From Bacillota bacterium (lineage in GTDB: Bacteria; Bacillota; Clostridia; Acetivibrionales; JAEZXR01), in contig JAEZXR010000078.1 in NCBI GenBank assembly GCA_023419605.1, forward strand, positions 1 through 46,101: a stretch of 46,101 nt of DNA. Direction: 5' to 3'. This document shows, piece by piece, positions 15,486-24,378 of this stretch. The translations under genes were made by a program, and so were the position numbers. Within the stretch, counting starts at the first letter, position 1. Each line of letters opens with the position of its first letter. Under the pieces are notes generated by a model. It was given only the letters and a program-made list of their open reading frames with translations, was not told the DNA's origin and searched no databases.

Positions 15486-17024
15486 ATGGAAAAAGACAAT
15501 ATTTTTACCGAATTTGGATTCAAGGATCCTCCGCAGTCTTATTGGATGGCTTCAACGCCCGGTACGGAGTATCCTGCCTTGAAAGAAAACATGGAAGTGG
15601 ATGTAGCCATCGTAGGCGGGGGGTTTGTTGGCATTACCTGTGCCTATCTGCTGAAGAAAGAGGGACTGAAAGTTGCTGTCCTTGAGGCGGATAGGATTTT
15701 GCAGGGAACTACGGGACACACAACGGCAAAAATCACTTCACAGCACGGACTTATCTATGACAAGACAAAAAAGAATCTGGGAGAGAACATTGCAAAACAG
15801 TATGCAGAGGCCAATGAATCCGCTATTGATAAGATTGAAGAAATTATAAAGGAAAAAAACATTGATTGTGATTTTGAAAGACTGCCGGCTTATGTATATA
15901 CGCATGAGGACAAATACGTACAACAAATTAAGGATGAGGCGGAAACAGCGGCGTCACTAGGGATAAAGGCGCACTATCAGGAGACGATTGACTTGCCCTT
16001 TCAGGTAAAGGCAGCAGTCCGTTTTGATCATCAGGCAAAGTTCCATCCTAGAAAGTTTCTGCTGGCACTGGCTGCAGAAATTCCGGGAGATGGAAGTCAT
16101 ATTTTCCAGCAGACACGGATTGTTGACTTGGAAGAAGGAGAACGATGCACTGTATTAACGGAAGACTTCAAAAGAGTAATTGCCAAAAATGTAATCATTG
16201 CTTCCCACTATCCTTTTTATGATAAGCCAGGGCTATATTTTACAAGAATTTATCCGGAAAAGTCCTATGCCTTAGGAGTTACCATAAAGGAGAAATTCCC
16301 CAAGGGAATGTACATTACGGCGGAAGACCCCGGTAGATCCCTTCGAGCACAACCTTTTGAAGCGGGTGAACTCATTATCATCAGTGGGGAGCACCATAAG
16401 ACGGGGCATGGTGAGAATACCAATATTCATTATGAAAACCTTATCAATTTTGCAAAGGATACTTTCGAGGTTACGGATATTCCCTATCGGTGGTCCACTC
16501 AGGATTGCATGACGCTGGATGGCTTGCCGTATGTAGGGCATCTGACCTCAAATACTCCAAACGTGTATGTAGCAACCGGTTTTTGCAAATGGGGCATGAC
16601 CAACAGCATGGCATCGGCGATGATGATTACGGACCTGATACTGAAAGGGAAGAATCCATGGCAGGATGCTTACAATCCATCGCGGTTTACACCTAAGGCC
16701 TCTGCAAAGGAGTTTTTCAAGGAAAATGCGGATGTGGCCAGGGAGTTTATAACCGGAAAGCTGGCTCAAGTACCAACGGATTTGGATATACCTGATGGTG
16801 AAGCGCGGGTTGTTTCCCTTGATGGAGAAAAAGTCGGGGCGTACAGGGATAAAAAAGGTAAGCTGCACTTTGTTGACACTACCTGTACCCATTTAGGCTG
16901 TGAACTGAAATGGCATGCAGCGGAAAAAACATGGGACTGTCCTTGTCACGGTTCTCGTTTTACCTATGAGGGAGAAATTGTGGAGGGACCTGCATTGAAG
17001 TCGATAAAAGTTGATGTACAATAG
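15486..17024 (+). CDS. FAD-dependent oxidoreductase with C-terminal Rieske [2Fe-2S] domain
   Basis: A 512-residue fusion. The N-terminal DAO-type FAD domain has VAIVGGGFVGITCAYLLKK (about 39-57) and TTGHTTAKIT. The Rieske domain (about 425-510) has cluster ligands C467-x-H469 and C485-x2-H488, and the C472/C487 pair for the stabilising disulfide. This is the architecture of the YhfW-like family, whose substrate is not established. There is no signal peptide, so it is cytoplasmic. GAGGTG precedes ATG 15486, directly after the hairpin at 15436. Confidence 0.9.
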   Translation: MEKDNIFTEFGFKDPPQSYWMASTPGTEYPALKENMEVDVAIVGGGFVGITCAYLLKKEGLKVAVLEADRILQGTTGHTTAKITSQHGLIYDKTKKNLGENIAKQYAEANESAIDKIEEIIKEKNIDCDFERLPAYVYTHEDKYVQQIKDEAETAASLGIKAHYQETIDLPFQVKAAVRFDHQAKFHPRKFLLALAAEIPGDGSHIFQQTRIVDLEEGERCTVLTEDFKRVIAKNVIIASHYPFYDKPGLYFTRIYPEKSYALGVTIKEKFPKGMYITAEDPGRSLRAQPFEAGELIIISGEHHKTGHGENTNIHYENLINFAKDTFEVTDIPYRWSTQDCMTLDGLPYVGHLTSNTPNVYVATGFCKWGMTNSMASAMMITDLILKGKNPWQDAYNPSRFTPKASAKEFFKENADVAREFITGKLAQVPTDLDIPDGEARVVSLDGEKVGAYRDKKGKLHFVDTTCTHLGCELKWHAAEKTWDCPCHGSRFTYEGEIVEGPALKSIKVDVQ

Positions 17025-17214
17025 AGGCCGCCTTGCAGTCGGTAGACGATGGCAGTAAAAAGCGGGTTGATGATACCGGATTACTCAATTTAAACTTATG
17101 GTAACCTTGTTTGAAGTCATTCCGTTATCAGAAACCAGAAATACAGCTTATGAACCGGAAAATATGGTTTGGCGGGGTGAACATAAATTAATTTGCAATT
17201 TTTATAAATTAATA

Positions 17215-17243
17215 TTGCAAAAAACGAAATCATGTGCTAGAAT
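17215..17243 (+). promoter_or_regulatory. Sigma-A-type promoter of the amino-acid ABC operon
   Basis: TTGCAA (17215-17220), a 17-base spacer, then TAGAAT (17238-17243). Transcription would start near 17250, about 70 bases before the attenuator stem. Confidence 0.75.
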
Positions 17244-17249
17244 TATCTC

Positions 17250-17378
17250 TAATAACCCGACAAAAGTATATGTTTAGCTGGTTAGTACGTACTATGGTGT
17301 ACGCTAACATAAAAGCCAAGATGCTTCTTTGCGCAATTCCTTTTTAAAATGGAATGTGCTTTGAAGCTATTTTTTTTT
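17250..17378 (+). promoter_or_regulatory. Leader RNA with attenuator upstream of the ABC operon
   Basis: After the promoter come a hairpin (GTTAG-TA-CGTAC / GTACG-CTAAC, 17281-17308) and a terminator stem GCTTC..GCGCAATTCC / GGAATGTGC..GAAGC (17323-17367) followed by TATTTTTTTTT. The terminator lies inside the leader, 58 bases before the first gene, so read-through must be regulated. A 25-codon frame (17270-17347) crosses the region without a ribosome binding site and without a run of one amino acid. It does not match T-box, lysine, SAM or glycine leaders that I know. Confidence 0.65.
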
Positions 17379-17435
17379 ATTCTTTTTTATGTGCAGGAAT
17401 CGGGGCTGTAAACTGCAAAACAAGGGGTGCGATAA

Positions 17436-18161
17436 GTGATAGATTTAGAAAGAGTACACAAAAATTTTGGGCATTTGCATGTTTTAAAGGATATCGATCT
17501 TACAGTTCCAACAGGAGAAAAACTTGTAGTTATCGGGCCCAGCGGTTCTGGTAAGAGTACTTTGATTCGATGCATGAACTTACTGGAAAAACCCTGCAAA
17601 GGGAAGGTTACTGTGGATGGAGTTGAAATCACTTCACACAAAGCACCAGTGGCGAAAGTAAGGGAATCTGTGGCTATGGTCTTTCAGCAGTTTAATCTGT
17701 ATCCACACATGACGGTATTACAAAACCTGACCTTGGCACCCGTTAAAATCAAAAAGGTGCCGAAAGCGGAAGCCGAAGAAACCGGTATGGCTTATTTGGA
17801 AAGAGTCGGACTTAAACACAAGGCCGATGCCTATCCGTCACAGCTATCGGGCGGACAGCAGCAGCGCGTTGCCATTGCGAGAGCATTAAATATGCATCCG
17901 AAAATCATGCTGTTCGATGAGCCCACATCGGCGCTGGACCCTGAAATGATTCAGGAGGTTTTGGATGTTATGATTGACCTGGCCCACGGAGGAATTACTA
18001 TGGTCGTAGTTACCCATGAAATGGGCTTTGCACGACAGGTAGCGGACCGGGTGATCTTTATGGATGGAGGGGAAATACTGGAGCAGGGGACGCCTGAGCA
18101 TTTCTTCAATAATCCTTCCCATGAACGTACACAGTTGTTTCTAAGCAGGATTTTGAGATAA
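17436..18161 (+). CDS. glnQ: Polar amino-acid ABC transporter ATPase
   Basis: ATP-binding subunit of 241 residues. Walker A GPSGSGKST (34-42), Q-loop VFQQFNLYPHMT, signature LSGGQ (137-141), Walker B IMLFDE (157-162) and the switch His in VVTHEMGFA are all intact. Sequence and length are typical of the PAAT family (GlnQ/GltL). The GTG start has AGGGGTG upstream. The operon order is ATPase, binding protein, permease, permease. The symbol indicates the family and not a proven substrate. Confidence 0.93.
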   Translation: MIDLERVHKNFGHLHVLKDIDLTVPTGEKLVVIGPSGSGKSTLIRCMNLLEKPCKGKVTVDGVEITSHKAPVAKVRESVAMVFQQFNLYPHMTVLQNLTLAPVKIKKVPKAEAEETGMAYLERVGLKHKADAYPSQLSGGQQQRVAIARALNMHPKIMLFDEPTSALDPEMIQEVLDVMIDLAHGGITMVVVTHEMGFARQVADRVIFMDGGEILEQGTPEHFFNNPSHERTQLFLSRILR

Positions 18162-18193
18162 AGAGTATATATAAAAACAGGGGGTTTGTGAAT

Positions 18194-19045
18194 ATGAGAA
18201 AGCTTTTAAGCTTAACAGTCGGGGTAACGATGTTTCTAAGTTTGGGACTCACGGGTTGCGGCTCTTCCACAAAACAAAGTGCAACGCCTTCACCTTCAAC
18301 AGCACCTGCGGCGACAAGCGCTGCACTGCAGAGTGATTCTCCGGATATAAAGGAAATTCAAAAGAAGGGCGTACTGAAGGTTGGATGTAAGGTGGATGTA
18401 CCTAAATTCGGCTATAAGGACCCTGCGTCCAATAAGATTGACGGATTTGAAATTGATATAGCCAGGGCAATTGCCAAAAAAATTCTTGGAAGCCCGGATA
18501 AGGTAGACCTTCAGGCTGTTACTGCGAAAACAAGAGGTCCGCTGCTGGACAACGGAGAAATCGATATTGTTGCGGCTACCTTTACCATAACGGAAGAAAG
18601 GAAGCAGAGCTATAACTTCTCTGACCCTTACTTTACCGATGGTGTCGGTTTGATGGTAAAGAAGGCTTCCGGTGCAAAGAGTCTGAAGGATCTTGATGGA
18701 AAGAAAATCGGTGTAGCCCAGAGTGCTACCAGCAAACAGGCCATACAAGCCGAAGCCGATAAGCTCGGAATAAAGATCAGCTTCCTGGAATACGGCACAT
18801 ATCCGGAGATTAAATCCGCTCTTGATTCAGGCCGTGTTGATTGCTTCTCGGTAGATGGCTCCATACTTTTCGGATATCTGGATAATTCGACTACCATTCT
18901 TCCTGATAAATTTAGCCCGCAGAATTATGGAATCGCATCCAAAAAGGGAAGTGACGGCCTTGCAAAGGCTATCAATGAAACCATCGGCGAATTGAAAAAG
19001 TCCGGCGAACTCGATAAACTTATTGCGAAATGGGAGATCAAATAA
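18194..19045 (+). CDS. Amino-acid ABC transporter substrate-binding lipoprotein (family 3)
   Basis: 283 residues. Lipoprotein signal with lipobox LTGC, a Ser/Thr/Pro/Ala-rich tether, then an SBP_bac_3 domain with the family sequence GFEIDIARAIAKKILG and the ligand-site pattern FTITEERKQSYNFSDPYF. The ATG at 18194 is 9 bases after GGGGG; a GTG at 18188 is too close to the site. It most resembles glutamate/glutamine/aspartate receptors, but specificity cannot be read with certainty. Its stop overlaps the first permease start (TAATG). Confidence 0.93.
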   Translation: MRKLLSLTVGVTMFLSLGLTGCGSSTKQSATPSPSTAPAATSAALQSDSPDIKEIQKKGVLKVGCKVDVPKFGYKDPASNKIDGFEIDIARAIAKKILGSPDKVDLQAVTAKTRGPLLDNGEIDIVAATFTITEERKQSYNFSDPYFTDGVGLMVKKASGAKSLKDLDGKKIGVAQSATSKQAIQAEADKLGIKISFLEYGTYPEIKSALDSGRVDCFSVDGSILFGYLDNSTTILPDKFSPQNYGIASKKGSDGLAKAINETIGELKKSGELDKLIAKWEIK

Positions 19046-19716
19046 TGAACAATCCTTTTGCATGGTTTAAATGGCAGGCACTCTTCAAAGAGTGGCATGT
19101 ATTTGCTGCAGGGTTCGGCACCACGCTTTTAGCGTCGGTGCTTGGACTTTCTCTGGCACTGGCATTGGGAGTACTCTTCGGGGTTTTCCGGACATCCCAG
19201 TGGAAGGCCACTCGCGGCATTAGCAGCGTTTATGTGGAGTTTATACAGAATACACCCTTAGTGATACAAATATTTTTCCTATACAATGTTTTACCCCGGT
19301 TCGGTATGAATTTGCCTGTCTTTGCCGTTGGAGTTCTCGGTGTTGGAATTTACCATGGAGCCTATATGGCTGAAGTGGTTCGTGCAGGAATACAGGCAAT
19401 TCCGAAAGGCCAAGCGGAAGCCGCATACTCTCAAGGCTTTTCTTACATGGATACCATGCGTTATATCATTCTACCCCAGGCGAAACGGGTTGCATTTCCG
19501 CCCATGACAAACCAGGCGGTAAGTTTGATAAAGAATACCTCTGTTATGGCCATGGTGGCAGGGGGGGACCTTCTGTACCATGCAGATTCCTGGTCCAGTA
19601 ATAATTTGTATTATGGACCGGCCTATGTAACGACTGGATTACTGTATTTGGCTTTATGCCTGCCGTTGGCTCGTTATGCCCATAGTCTGGAACGGAAGGC
19701 GGAGGTGAAAGTATGA
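19045..19716 (+). CDS. Amino-acid ABC transporter permease 1
   Basis: A 223-residue HisM/GltJ-type permease with about five helices. The coupling-helix EAA motif is GQAEAAYSQGFSYMDTMRYIILPQA. The start at 19045 shares one base with the preceding stop and has GGGAG upstream. It forms the transmembrane pair with the next gene, overlapping it by 4 bases. Confidence 0.93.
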   Translation: MNNPFAWFKWQALFKEWHVFAAGFGTTLLASVLGLSLALALGVLFGVFRTSQWKATRGISSVYVEFIQNTPLVIQIFFLYNVLPRFGMNLPVFAVGVLGVGIYHGAYMAEVVRAGIQAIPKGQAEAAYSQGFSYMDTMRYIILPQAKRVAFPPMTNQAVSLIKNTSVMAMVAGGDLLYHADSWSSNNLYYGPAYVTTGLLYLALCLPLARYAHSLERKAEVKV

Positions 19717-20363
19717 TTAGTGAACTGTTTAAGCCGGAAATATTCATATTTCTGGGAAAAGGACTCCTTACGACCCTGCGGATTGCCATTACCACCATTT
19801 TGCTAAGTTCACTATTCGGAACCATTATCGGAGTGGCAAGGTATTCGGCCTATCCGGTGGTCAGCCGCGTTGCCGTATTGTATATTGAATTGGTTAGAAA
19901 CATCCCTATGCTGCTTTTCATACTGGCAGTGCGGTTTATGACGCCCTTAAAGCCTATCAATGCAGGAATTGTTGCCATGACGATTTTTACCACGGCCATT
20001 ATAGCGGAAATCGTTCGCGGAGGGCTGAATTCCGTCGGGAAAGGCCAGTGGGAAGCTGCAAAATCACAGGGTTTCGGATATTTTTCAACCCTGATCCATA
20101 TCATTCTCCCACAGGCTTTGCGGAATATGATTCCACCCCTGGTTTCCCAGTTTATTACGGTGATAAAGGATACTTCCTTCGTATGGGTGGTGGGAATTGA
20201 AGACCTGACAGGAAAAGGAATGATTATCATGGGACAGTATGGAACCAGTACACAGGTTTTTGCCATCTATGCCATGATTGCCCTGACATATTTTATCATT
20301 AACTATTCCCTTTCCTTCGGTGCCCGCCATCAGCAGCGCAAGATGGTTCATCAGGGAGTATAG
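19713..20363 (+). CDS. Amino-acid ABC transporter permease 2
   Basis: A 216-residue HisQ/GltK-type permease with about five helices and EAA motif GQWEAAKSQGFGYFSTLIHIILPQA. It overlaps permease 1 by 4 bases with GGAGG upstream, so the two are translated together. It is last in the operon. Confidence 0.93.
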   Translation: MISELFKPEIFIFLGKGLLTTLRIAITTILLSSLFGTIIGVARYSAYPVVSRVAVLYIELVRNIPMLLFILAVRFMTPLKPINAGIVAMTIFTTAIIAEIVRGGLNSVGKGQWEAAKSQGFGYFSTLIHIILPQALRNMIPPLVSQFITVIKDTSFVWVVGIEDLTGKGMIIMGQYGTSTQVFAIYAMIALTYFIINYSLSFGARHQQRKMVHQGV

Positions 20364-20451
20364 CCCGGAGGACAAATTCAAGGGCAAGCGGGAAATAAAA
20401 AGGTATAGTAAAAAAATCGGATTGTCTGAAAAATTGTATACAGGCCATACG

Positions 20452-20496
20452 CATGAATAAGCAGTTGATCTCACCGGGATCAGCTGCTTATTCATG
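20452..20496 (+). promoter_or_regulatory. 19-bp hairpin between the ABC operon and glpK
   Basis: CATGAATAAGCAGTTGATC and GATCAGCTGCTTATTCATG pair over 19 bp with one G-U, with a 7-base loop. It is probably the transcription end or an RNA-stabilising 3' structure of the ABC operon; the T tract expected of a full intrinsic terminator is missing. Confidence 0.55.
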
Positions 20497-20574
20497 TGTA
20501 AATAGGGTATGTCAAAATGAAAAGCTTTTGTGTTACTATAGTAGTAGGAAGAAATCAAAGTGAGGGGGATAAAG

Positions 20575-22068
20575 GTGGATAAAAAGTATGTATTGGCGCT
20601 GGATCAAGGAACTACCAGTTCCCGTGCAATCGTCTTTGACAGGGATGGGAGGGTTGTAGCGCAGAAAAGCAAGCCCCACGGGCAAATTTATCCAAGGCCG
20701 GGGTGGGTAGAGCATGACCCCTTGGAAATATGGAATAATCAACTCGAAGTTGCTTCACAGGTGATTGGTGAAGGTGGTATTCCCATAGAAGAAGTGGCCT
20801 GTATCGGTATCACCAACCAGCGGGAAACAGTGGTGGTATGGGATCGGAACAGCGGAAAGCCCATTTACAACGCCATTGTCTGGCAGTGCAGAAGAACAGC
20901 CTCCCTCTGCGATGAGATGAAAAACAGAGGGCTGGAAGAGGTAATCCGTAAAAAAACAGGCTTGGTCATCGATGCCTATTTTTCAGGAACCAAGATACAC
21001 TGGATCCTTCAGAATGTAGAGGGTGCCAGGAAACGGGCAGAGGCCGGAGAGCTATTGGCGGGAACCATAGATACCTGGCTGATATGGAACCTCACGGGAG
21101 GCGAAGCGCACGTAACGGACTATTCCAATGCTTCCAGGACCCTCCTGTACAATATCAACAAGCTGGAATGGGACCAGGACCTGCTGGAAGAATTGGAGAT
21201 TCCACGGTCTATGCTTCCGGCGGTAGTACCTTCTGCCGGTTTGGCCGGGGAAACAAAGCCGGAGCTATTGGGTGCCCGTATTCCGATTACAGGGACTGCC
21301 GGGGACCAGCAAGCCGCTCTATTTGGACAAAGCTGTTTTGAAACGGGATGCGCAAAGAATACCTATGGTACCGGCTGCTTTATTTTAATGAATACCGGCA
21401 AAACTCCGGTTGCTTCGCAGAATAACCTGCTGACCACTATTGCATGGGATATTGGAAACGGTGTGGAATATGCGCTGGAGGGAAGTGTATTTAATGCAGG
21501 TTCTTCCATTCAGTGGCTGCGTGACGAGATGCGGCTTATTGACAGTGCACCGCAGGCGGACGTAGAAGCGGAGAAGATTCCGGATACAGGAGGGGTTTAT
21601 CTGGTTCCGGCCTTTACTGGACTGGGAGCGCCCTATTGGGACATGTATGCCCGGGGTACCATTGTGGGCTTGACTCGTGGAACCCGCAGAGAACACATCA
21701 TTCGGGCTACCTTGGAAGCCATTGCCTATCAAAGCCGTGATGTACTGGAAGCTATGGAGCGGGATTCCGGATTTGAACTGAAAGAATTGCGGGTCGATGG
21801 AGGTGCCAGTGTAAGTGACTTCCTTATGCAGTTTCAGGCAGATATCCTAGGTGTGAAGGTCAACAGGCCCACAGTCACAGAAACCACAGCGCTGGGAGCT
21901 GCTCGTCTTGCCGGGCTGGGAGCCGGTTTATGGAAGGACCGGGAGGAAATCCGGAGCCGCTGTGATATTCAGAAGAGTTTTGTTCCTCAGCTAAGCGAAA
22001 TTACGAAGGAAGAAAAATACATAAAGTGGAAAAAGGCCGTTGAGCGATCCCGGAAATGGGAGGAATAA
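20575..22068 (+). CDS. glpK: Glycerol kinase
   Basis: Phosphorylates glycerol to sn-glycerol 3-phosphate. 497 residues, standard FGGY length. It opens KKYVLALDQGTTSSRAIVFD and contains WQCRRTA, YFSGTKIHWIL, GTAGDQQAALFGQ and LRVDGGASVSDFLMQFQAD, all glycerol kinase signatures. The GTG at 20575 lies 7 bases after GAGGGGG; the in-frame GTG at 20560 would include that site. No glycerol facilitator gene is nearby. glpP follows with no intergenic gap. Confidence 0.97.
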   Translation: MDKKYVLALDQGTTSSRAIVFDRDGRVVAQKSKPHGQIYPRPGWVEHDPLEIWNNQLEVASQVIGEGGIPIEEVACIGITNQRETVVVWDRNSGKPIYNAIVWQCRRTASLCDEMKNRGLEEVIRKKTGLVIDAYFSGTKIHWILQNVEGARKRAEAGELLAGTIDTWLIWNLTGGEAHVTDYSNASRTLLYNINKLEWDQDLLEELEIPRSMLPAVVPSAGLAGETKPELLGARIPITGTAGDQQAALFGQSCFETGCAKNTYGTGCFILMNTGKTPVASQNNLLTTIAWDIGNGVEYALEGSVFNAGSSIQWLRDEMRLIDSAPQADVEAEKIPDTGGVYLVPAFTGLGAPYWDMYARGTIVGLTRGTRREHIIRATLEAIAYQSRDVLEAMERDSGFELKELRVDGGASVSDFLMQFQADILGVKVNRPTVTETTALGAARLAGLGAGLWKDREEIRSRCDIQKSFVPQLSEITKEEKYIKWKKAVERSRKWEE

Positions 22069-22641
22069 TTGGATAAAATGCATAAAATCATCGAGAGCAT
22101 TGAAGCGAACCCTGTGATAGCTGCTGTTAGAAGGATAGAGGATATGGAAGATGCTATAAAATCGGAAGTATCTGCCATATTCCTTTTGCATGGAGAGATT
22201 TTCACGCTGAAAGAAGTGGTGGAAAGGGTGAAGGAAAGTGGGAAAAGCATTTTCCTTCATATGGACTTCATCGACGGGCTGGGGAAGGATAACCGGGCTA
22301 TTGATTACATTGCGCAGGTGATACAGCCGGATGGAATTATAAGTACCCGTACCAGTCAAATAAAATACGCTGTAGAGATCGGGTTATTCAGCATCCAGAG
22401 ATTTTTTCTCGTAGACAGCCTATCCTATGAAACCGTTATAAAAACTGTAAATAATGTTCAACCCCACATGATTGAAATTATGCCGGGACTGATGACCGGA
22501 ATACTGAAAAAAATAAGTCAGCAGCTGCATGTGCCTCTCATCGCGGGTGGTTTGATAGAAACCAAGGGTGAGGTCATAGAGATTCTGAAATCGGGAGCTA
22601 TAGGGGCATCTACGGGAAAAAAGGAACTTTGGACGCTTTGA
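22069..22641 (+). CDS. glpP: Glycerol-3-phosphate responsive antiterminator GlpP
   Basis: A 190-residue RNA-binding antiterminator. When loaded with glycerol 3-phosphate it lets polymerase pass terminators in front of glp genes. It contains KSIFLHMDFIDGLGKD, PDGIISTRTSQI and the C-terminal PLIAGGLIETKGEVIEILKSGA phosphate-binding part of this TIM-barrel family. TTG 22069 is chosen because GGAGG ends 5 bases before it; the ATG at 22078 is 14 bases away. Its likely target is the terminator at 22726-22776 directly downstream. Confidence 0.95.
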   Translation: MDKMHKIIESIEANPVIAAVRRIEDMEDAIKSEVSAIFLLHGEIFTLKEVVERVKESGKSIFLHMDFIDGLGKDNRAIDYIAQVIQPDGIISTRTSQIKYAVEIGLFSIQRFFLVDSLSYETVIKTVNNVQPHMIEIMPGLMTGILKKISQQLHVPLIAGGLIETKGEVIEILKSGAIGASTGKKELWTL

Positions 22642-22661
22642 TATACTTTATGTAATAAGGA

Positions 22662-22690
22662 TTGAAGTACCTGGGTTTCTGTGGTAAACT
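22662..22690 (+). promoter_or_regulatory. Promoter of the glycerol-3-phosphate dehydrogenase operon
   Basis: TTGAAG, a 17-base spacer and TAAACT, with transcription expected near 22697. It lies directly after glpP and before a leader terminator. Confidence 0.7.
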
Positions 22691-22725
22691 ATAAATAGAA
22701 ACTAAATACTTTTGTGGAGAATTGG

Positions 22726-22776
22726 AGTCACATAAAAACTGAGGCGGATCCGCCTTTGTTTTCGTGTGACTTTTTT
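22726..22776 (+). terminator. Leader terminator, probable GlpP antitermination target
   Basis: AGTCACATAAAAAC pairs with GTTTTCGTGTGACT around the self-complementary AGGCGGATCCGCCT, followed by TTTTTT. It lies about 30 bases into the transcript and about 120 bases before the next start codon, so it must be passed for expression. Confidence 0.8.
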
Positions 22777-22814
22777 ATTGTCTGGGAAAGTTCTCTTTCC
22801 CAGACAATAAAAAA
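22771..22814 (+). promoter_or_regulatory. Perfect 20-bp hairpin sharing the terminator's T tract
   Basis: The 20 bases 22771-22790 are the exact inverse of 22795-22814, with a TTCT loop. The 5' arm begins with the six T of the preceding terminator, so the two structures compete for those bases only at the junction. On the plus strand it is not followed by T. Confidence 0.75.
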
Positions 22815-22893
22815 ACATTGAATTTATGTGCGTGCCAGCTTTTCCTCATACTTCGGAAAGGCACATGCGCAAACAAAAGGAATGGAGGACAAA

Positions 22894-24324
22894 ATGTTTG
22901 ACGTAGCAATCATTGGAGCCGGTGTCGTGGGGTGCTCCATTGCCAGGGAACTGGCCAAATATCGATTGAAGGTTTGTATACTGGAAAAGGAAAGCGATGT
23001 TGCGGCGGGGACCTCCAAGGCAAACAGCGCCATTGTCCATGCCGGATATGATGCCTGGCCCGGAACCTTAAAGGGAAAGTTAAATGTTGCTGGAAATGCC
23101 ATGTTTGACACACTGGCTGCTGATTTGGACTTCCATTTGAAAAGAAACGGCTCTATGGTGCTGGCATTTGGAGAGGAAGAATTGAGAACACTGGAAGAAC
23201 TTCGTGAAAGAGGGAGGTCTGGTGGGGTTCCGGGGCTGCAAATTCTCTCCCCGGAGGAGGTCCTCCAAAGAGAGCCGGCAGTGAATAAGGGTGTTAAGGG
23301 GGCTCTTTTTGCACCTACCGGAGGTATTACCTGTCCTTATGAAATGACCTGGGCGCTGGCGGAAAATGCCGCGGCCAACGGAGTAGATATTTGGTTGGAA
23401 CGGAGTGTTATGGGTATATCCAGGGAAGACGGCGGATTCTTCCGGGTGGATACGGCAAAAGGGCAGATTCAGGCTCGATTTGTAGTGAATGCGGCAGGGT
23501 TATATGCGGATGAAATCAGTAAAATGGCAGGGGCGGAAAAGTATGCAATCCATCCGAGAAAAGGAGAATACTGCATCCTGGATAAGGAAACGGAGGGTCT
23601 GGTAAAGCACACCTTGTTTTGCGTACCTGGAGCCATGGGAAAAGGAATTCTGGTGGCACCCACCGTGGACGGAAATATACTCCTTGGGCCTAATGCACAG
23701 GAGGTTGAGGATAAAATGGATACCGAAACTAGCCCGGAAGGACTGCAGGAGATCATGAAAGGCGCACTGCGTACTATTCCTGGGATTCCGCAAAAATCGG
23801 TGATAACCTCCTTTGCAGGACTGAGAGCCATAAGCGGAAATGATTTTATTATTGAAGAGTCAAGGCGGGTAAAGGGATTTATCAATGTGGGCGGCATATG
23901 CTCTCCCGGCTTGACTGCGGCACCTGCCATCGGGGAGTATGTAAAAAACCTGCTGGAGGTGGCGGGATTAAGACTGGTGAAAAACGAAAGCTTTAACCCC
24001 GTTAGAAAAGCGATTCCAAGGTTCAGGGAAATGGATTACAGAACCCGGGCGGAGTTAATAAAACAGAACCCGCTGTACGGAAGGATCGTATGTCGCTGTG
24101 AGATGGTTACGGAGGGAGAGATTGTAGAAGCCATCCGAAGGCCCTGTGGAGCAACCAATCTGGATGCGGTCAAAAGGCGGGTGCGAGCAGGTATGGGAAG
24201 GTGCCAGGGCGGTTTTTGCTCTCCCAGAGTTGTAGAAATCCTGGCACGTGAACTGGAGCTTCCTTATACGGAGATCACGAAAAAAGGCGGGAATTCCAAT
24301 CTTCTTGTGGGAAAAACCCGATAG
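22894..24324 (+). CDS. glpA: Anaerobic glycerol-3-phosphate dehydrogenase-type flavoprotein with BFD-like [2Fe-2S] domain
   Basis: Oxidises glycerol 3-phosphate to dihydroxyacetone phosphate or a closely similar substrate. 476 residues. The DAO FAD domain starts FDVAIIGAGVVGCSIARELAK. The C-terminal BFD-like Fe-S domain has C400, C402, C437 and C442 (CRCE, then CQGGFC). ATG 22894 follows GGAGG; an upstream frame from 22828 overlaps the leader structures. With the next two genes it forms the three-part module seen in Thermotoga and Clostridia in place of GlpABC. The symbol is by family; some relatives act on other 2-hydroxy acids. Confidence 0.87.
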   Translation: MFDVAIIGAGVVGCSIARELAKYRLKVCILEKESDVAAGTSKANSAIVHAGYDAWPGTLKGKLNVAGNAMFDTLAADLDFHLKRNGSMVLAFGEEELRTLEELRERGRSGGVPGLQILSPEEVLQREPAVNKGVKGALFAPTGGITCPYEMTWALAENAAANGVDIWLERSVMGISREDGGFFRVDTAKGQIQARFVVNAAGLYADEISKMAGAEKYAIHPRKGEYCILDKETEGLVKHTLFCVPGAMGKGILVAPTVDGNILLGPNAQEVEDKMDTETSPEGLQEIMKGALRTIPGIPQKSVITSFAGLRAISGNDFIIEESRRVKGFINVGGICSPGLTAAPAIGEYVKNLLEVAGLRLVKNESFNPVRKAIPRFREMDYRTRAELIKQNPLYGRIVCRCEMVTEGEIVEAIRRPCGATNLDAVKRRVRAGMGRCQGGFCSPRVVEILARELELPYTEITKKGGNSNLLVGKTR

Positions 24325-24378
24325 ACCCGTGGGTTTTGCTAAAGCGGATGAATTTTATAGGAAAGAAGGCATGGTAAG

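Noticed and set aside
17270..17347. 25-codon leader peptide in the amino-acid transporter leader
   Set aside because: No ribosome binding site and no run of a controlling amino acid; noted in the leader entry but not called a gene.
20452..20496. GlpP-controlled terminator upstream of glpK
   Set aside because: The hairpin has no T tract and lies before any plausible glpK promoter, so it more likely ends the upstream operon.
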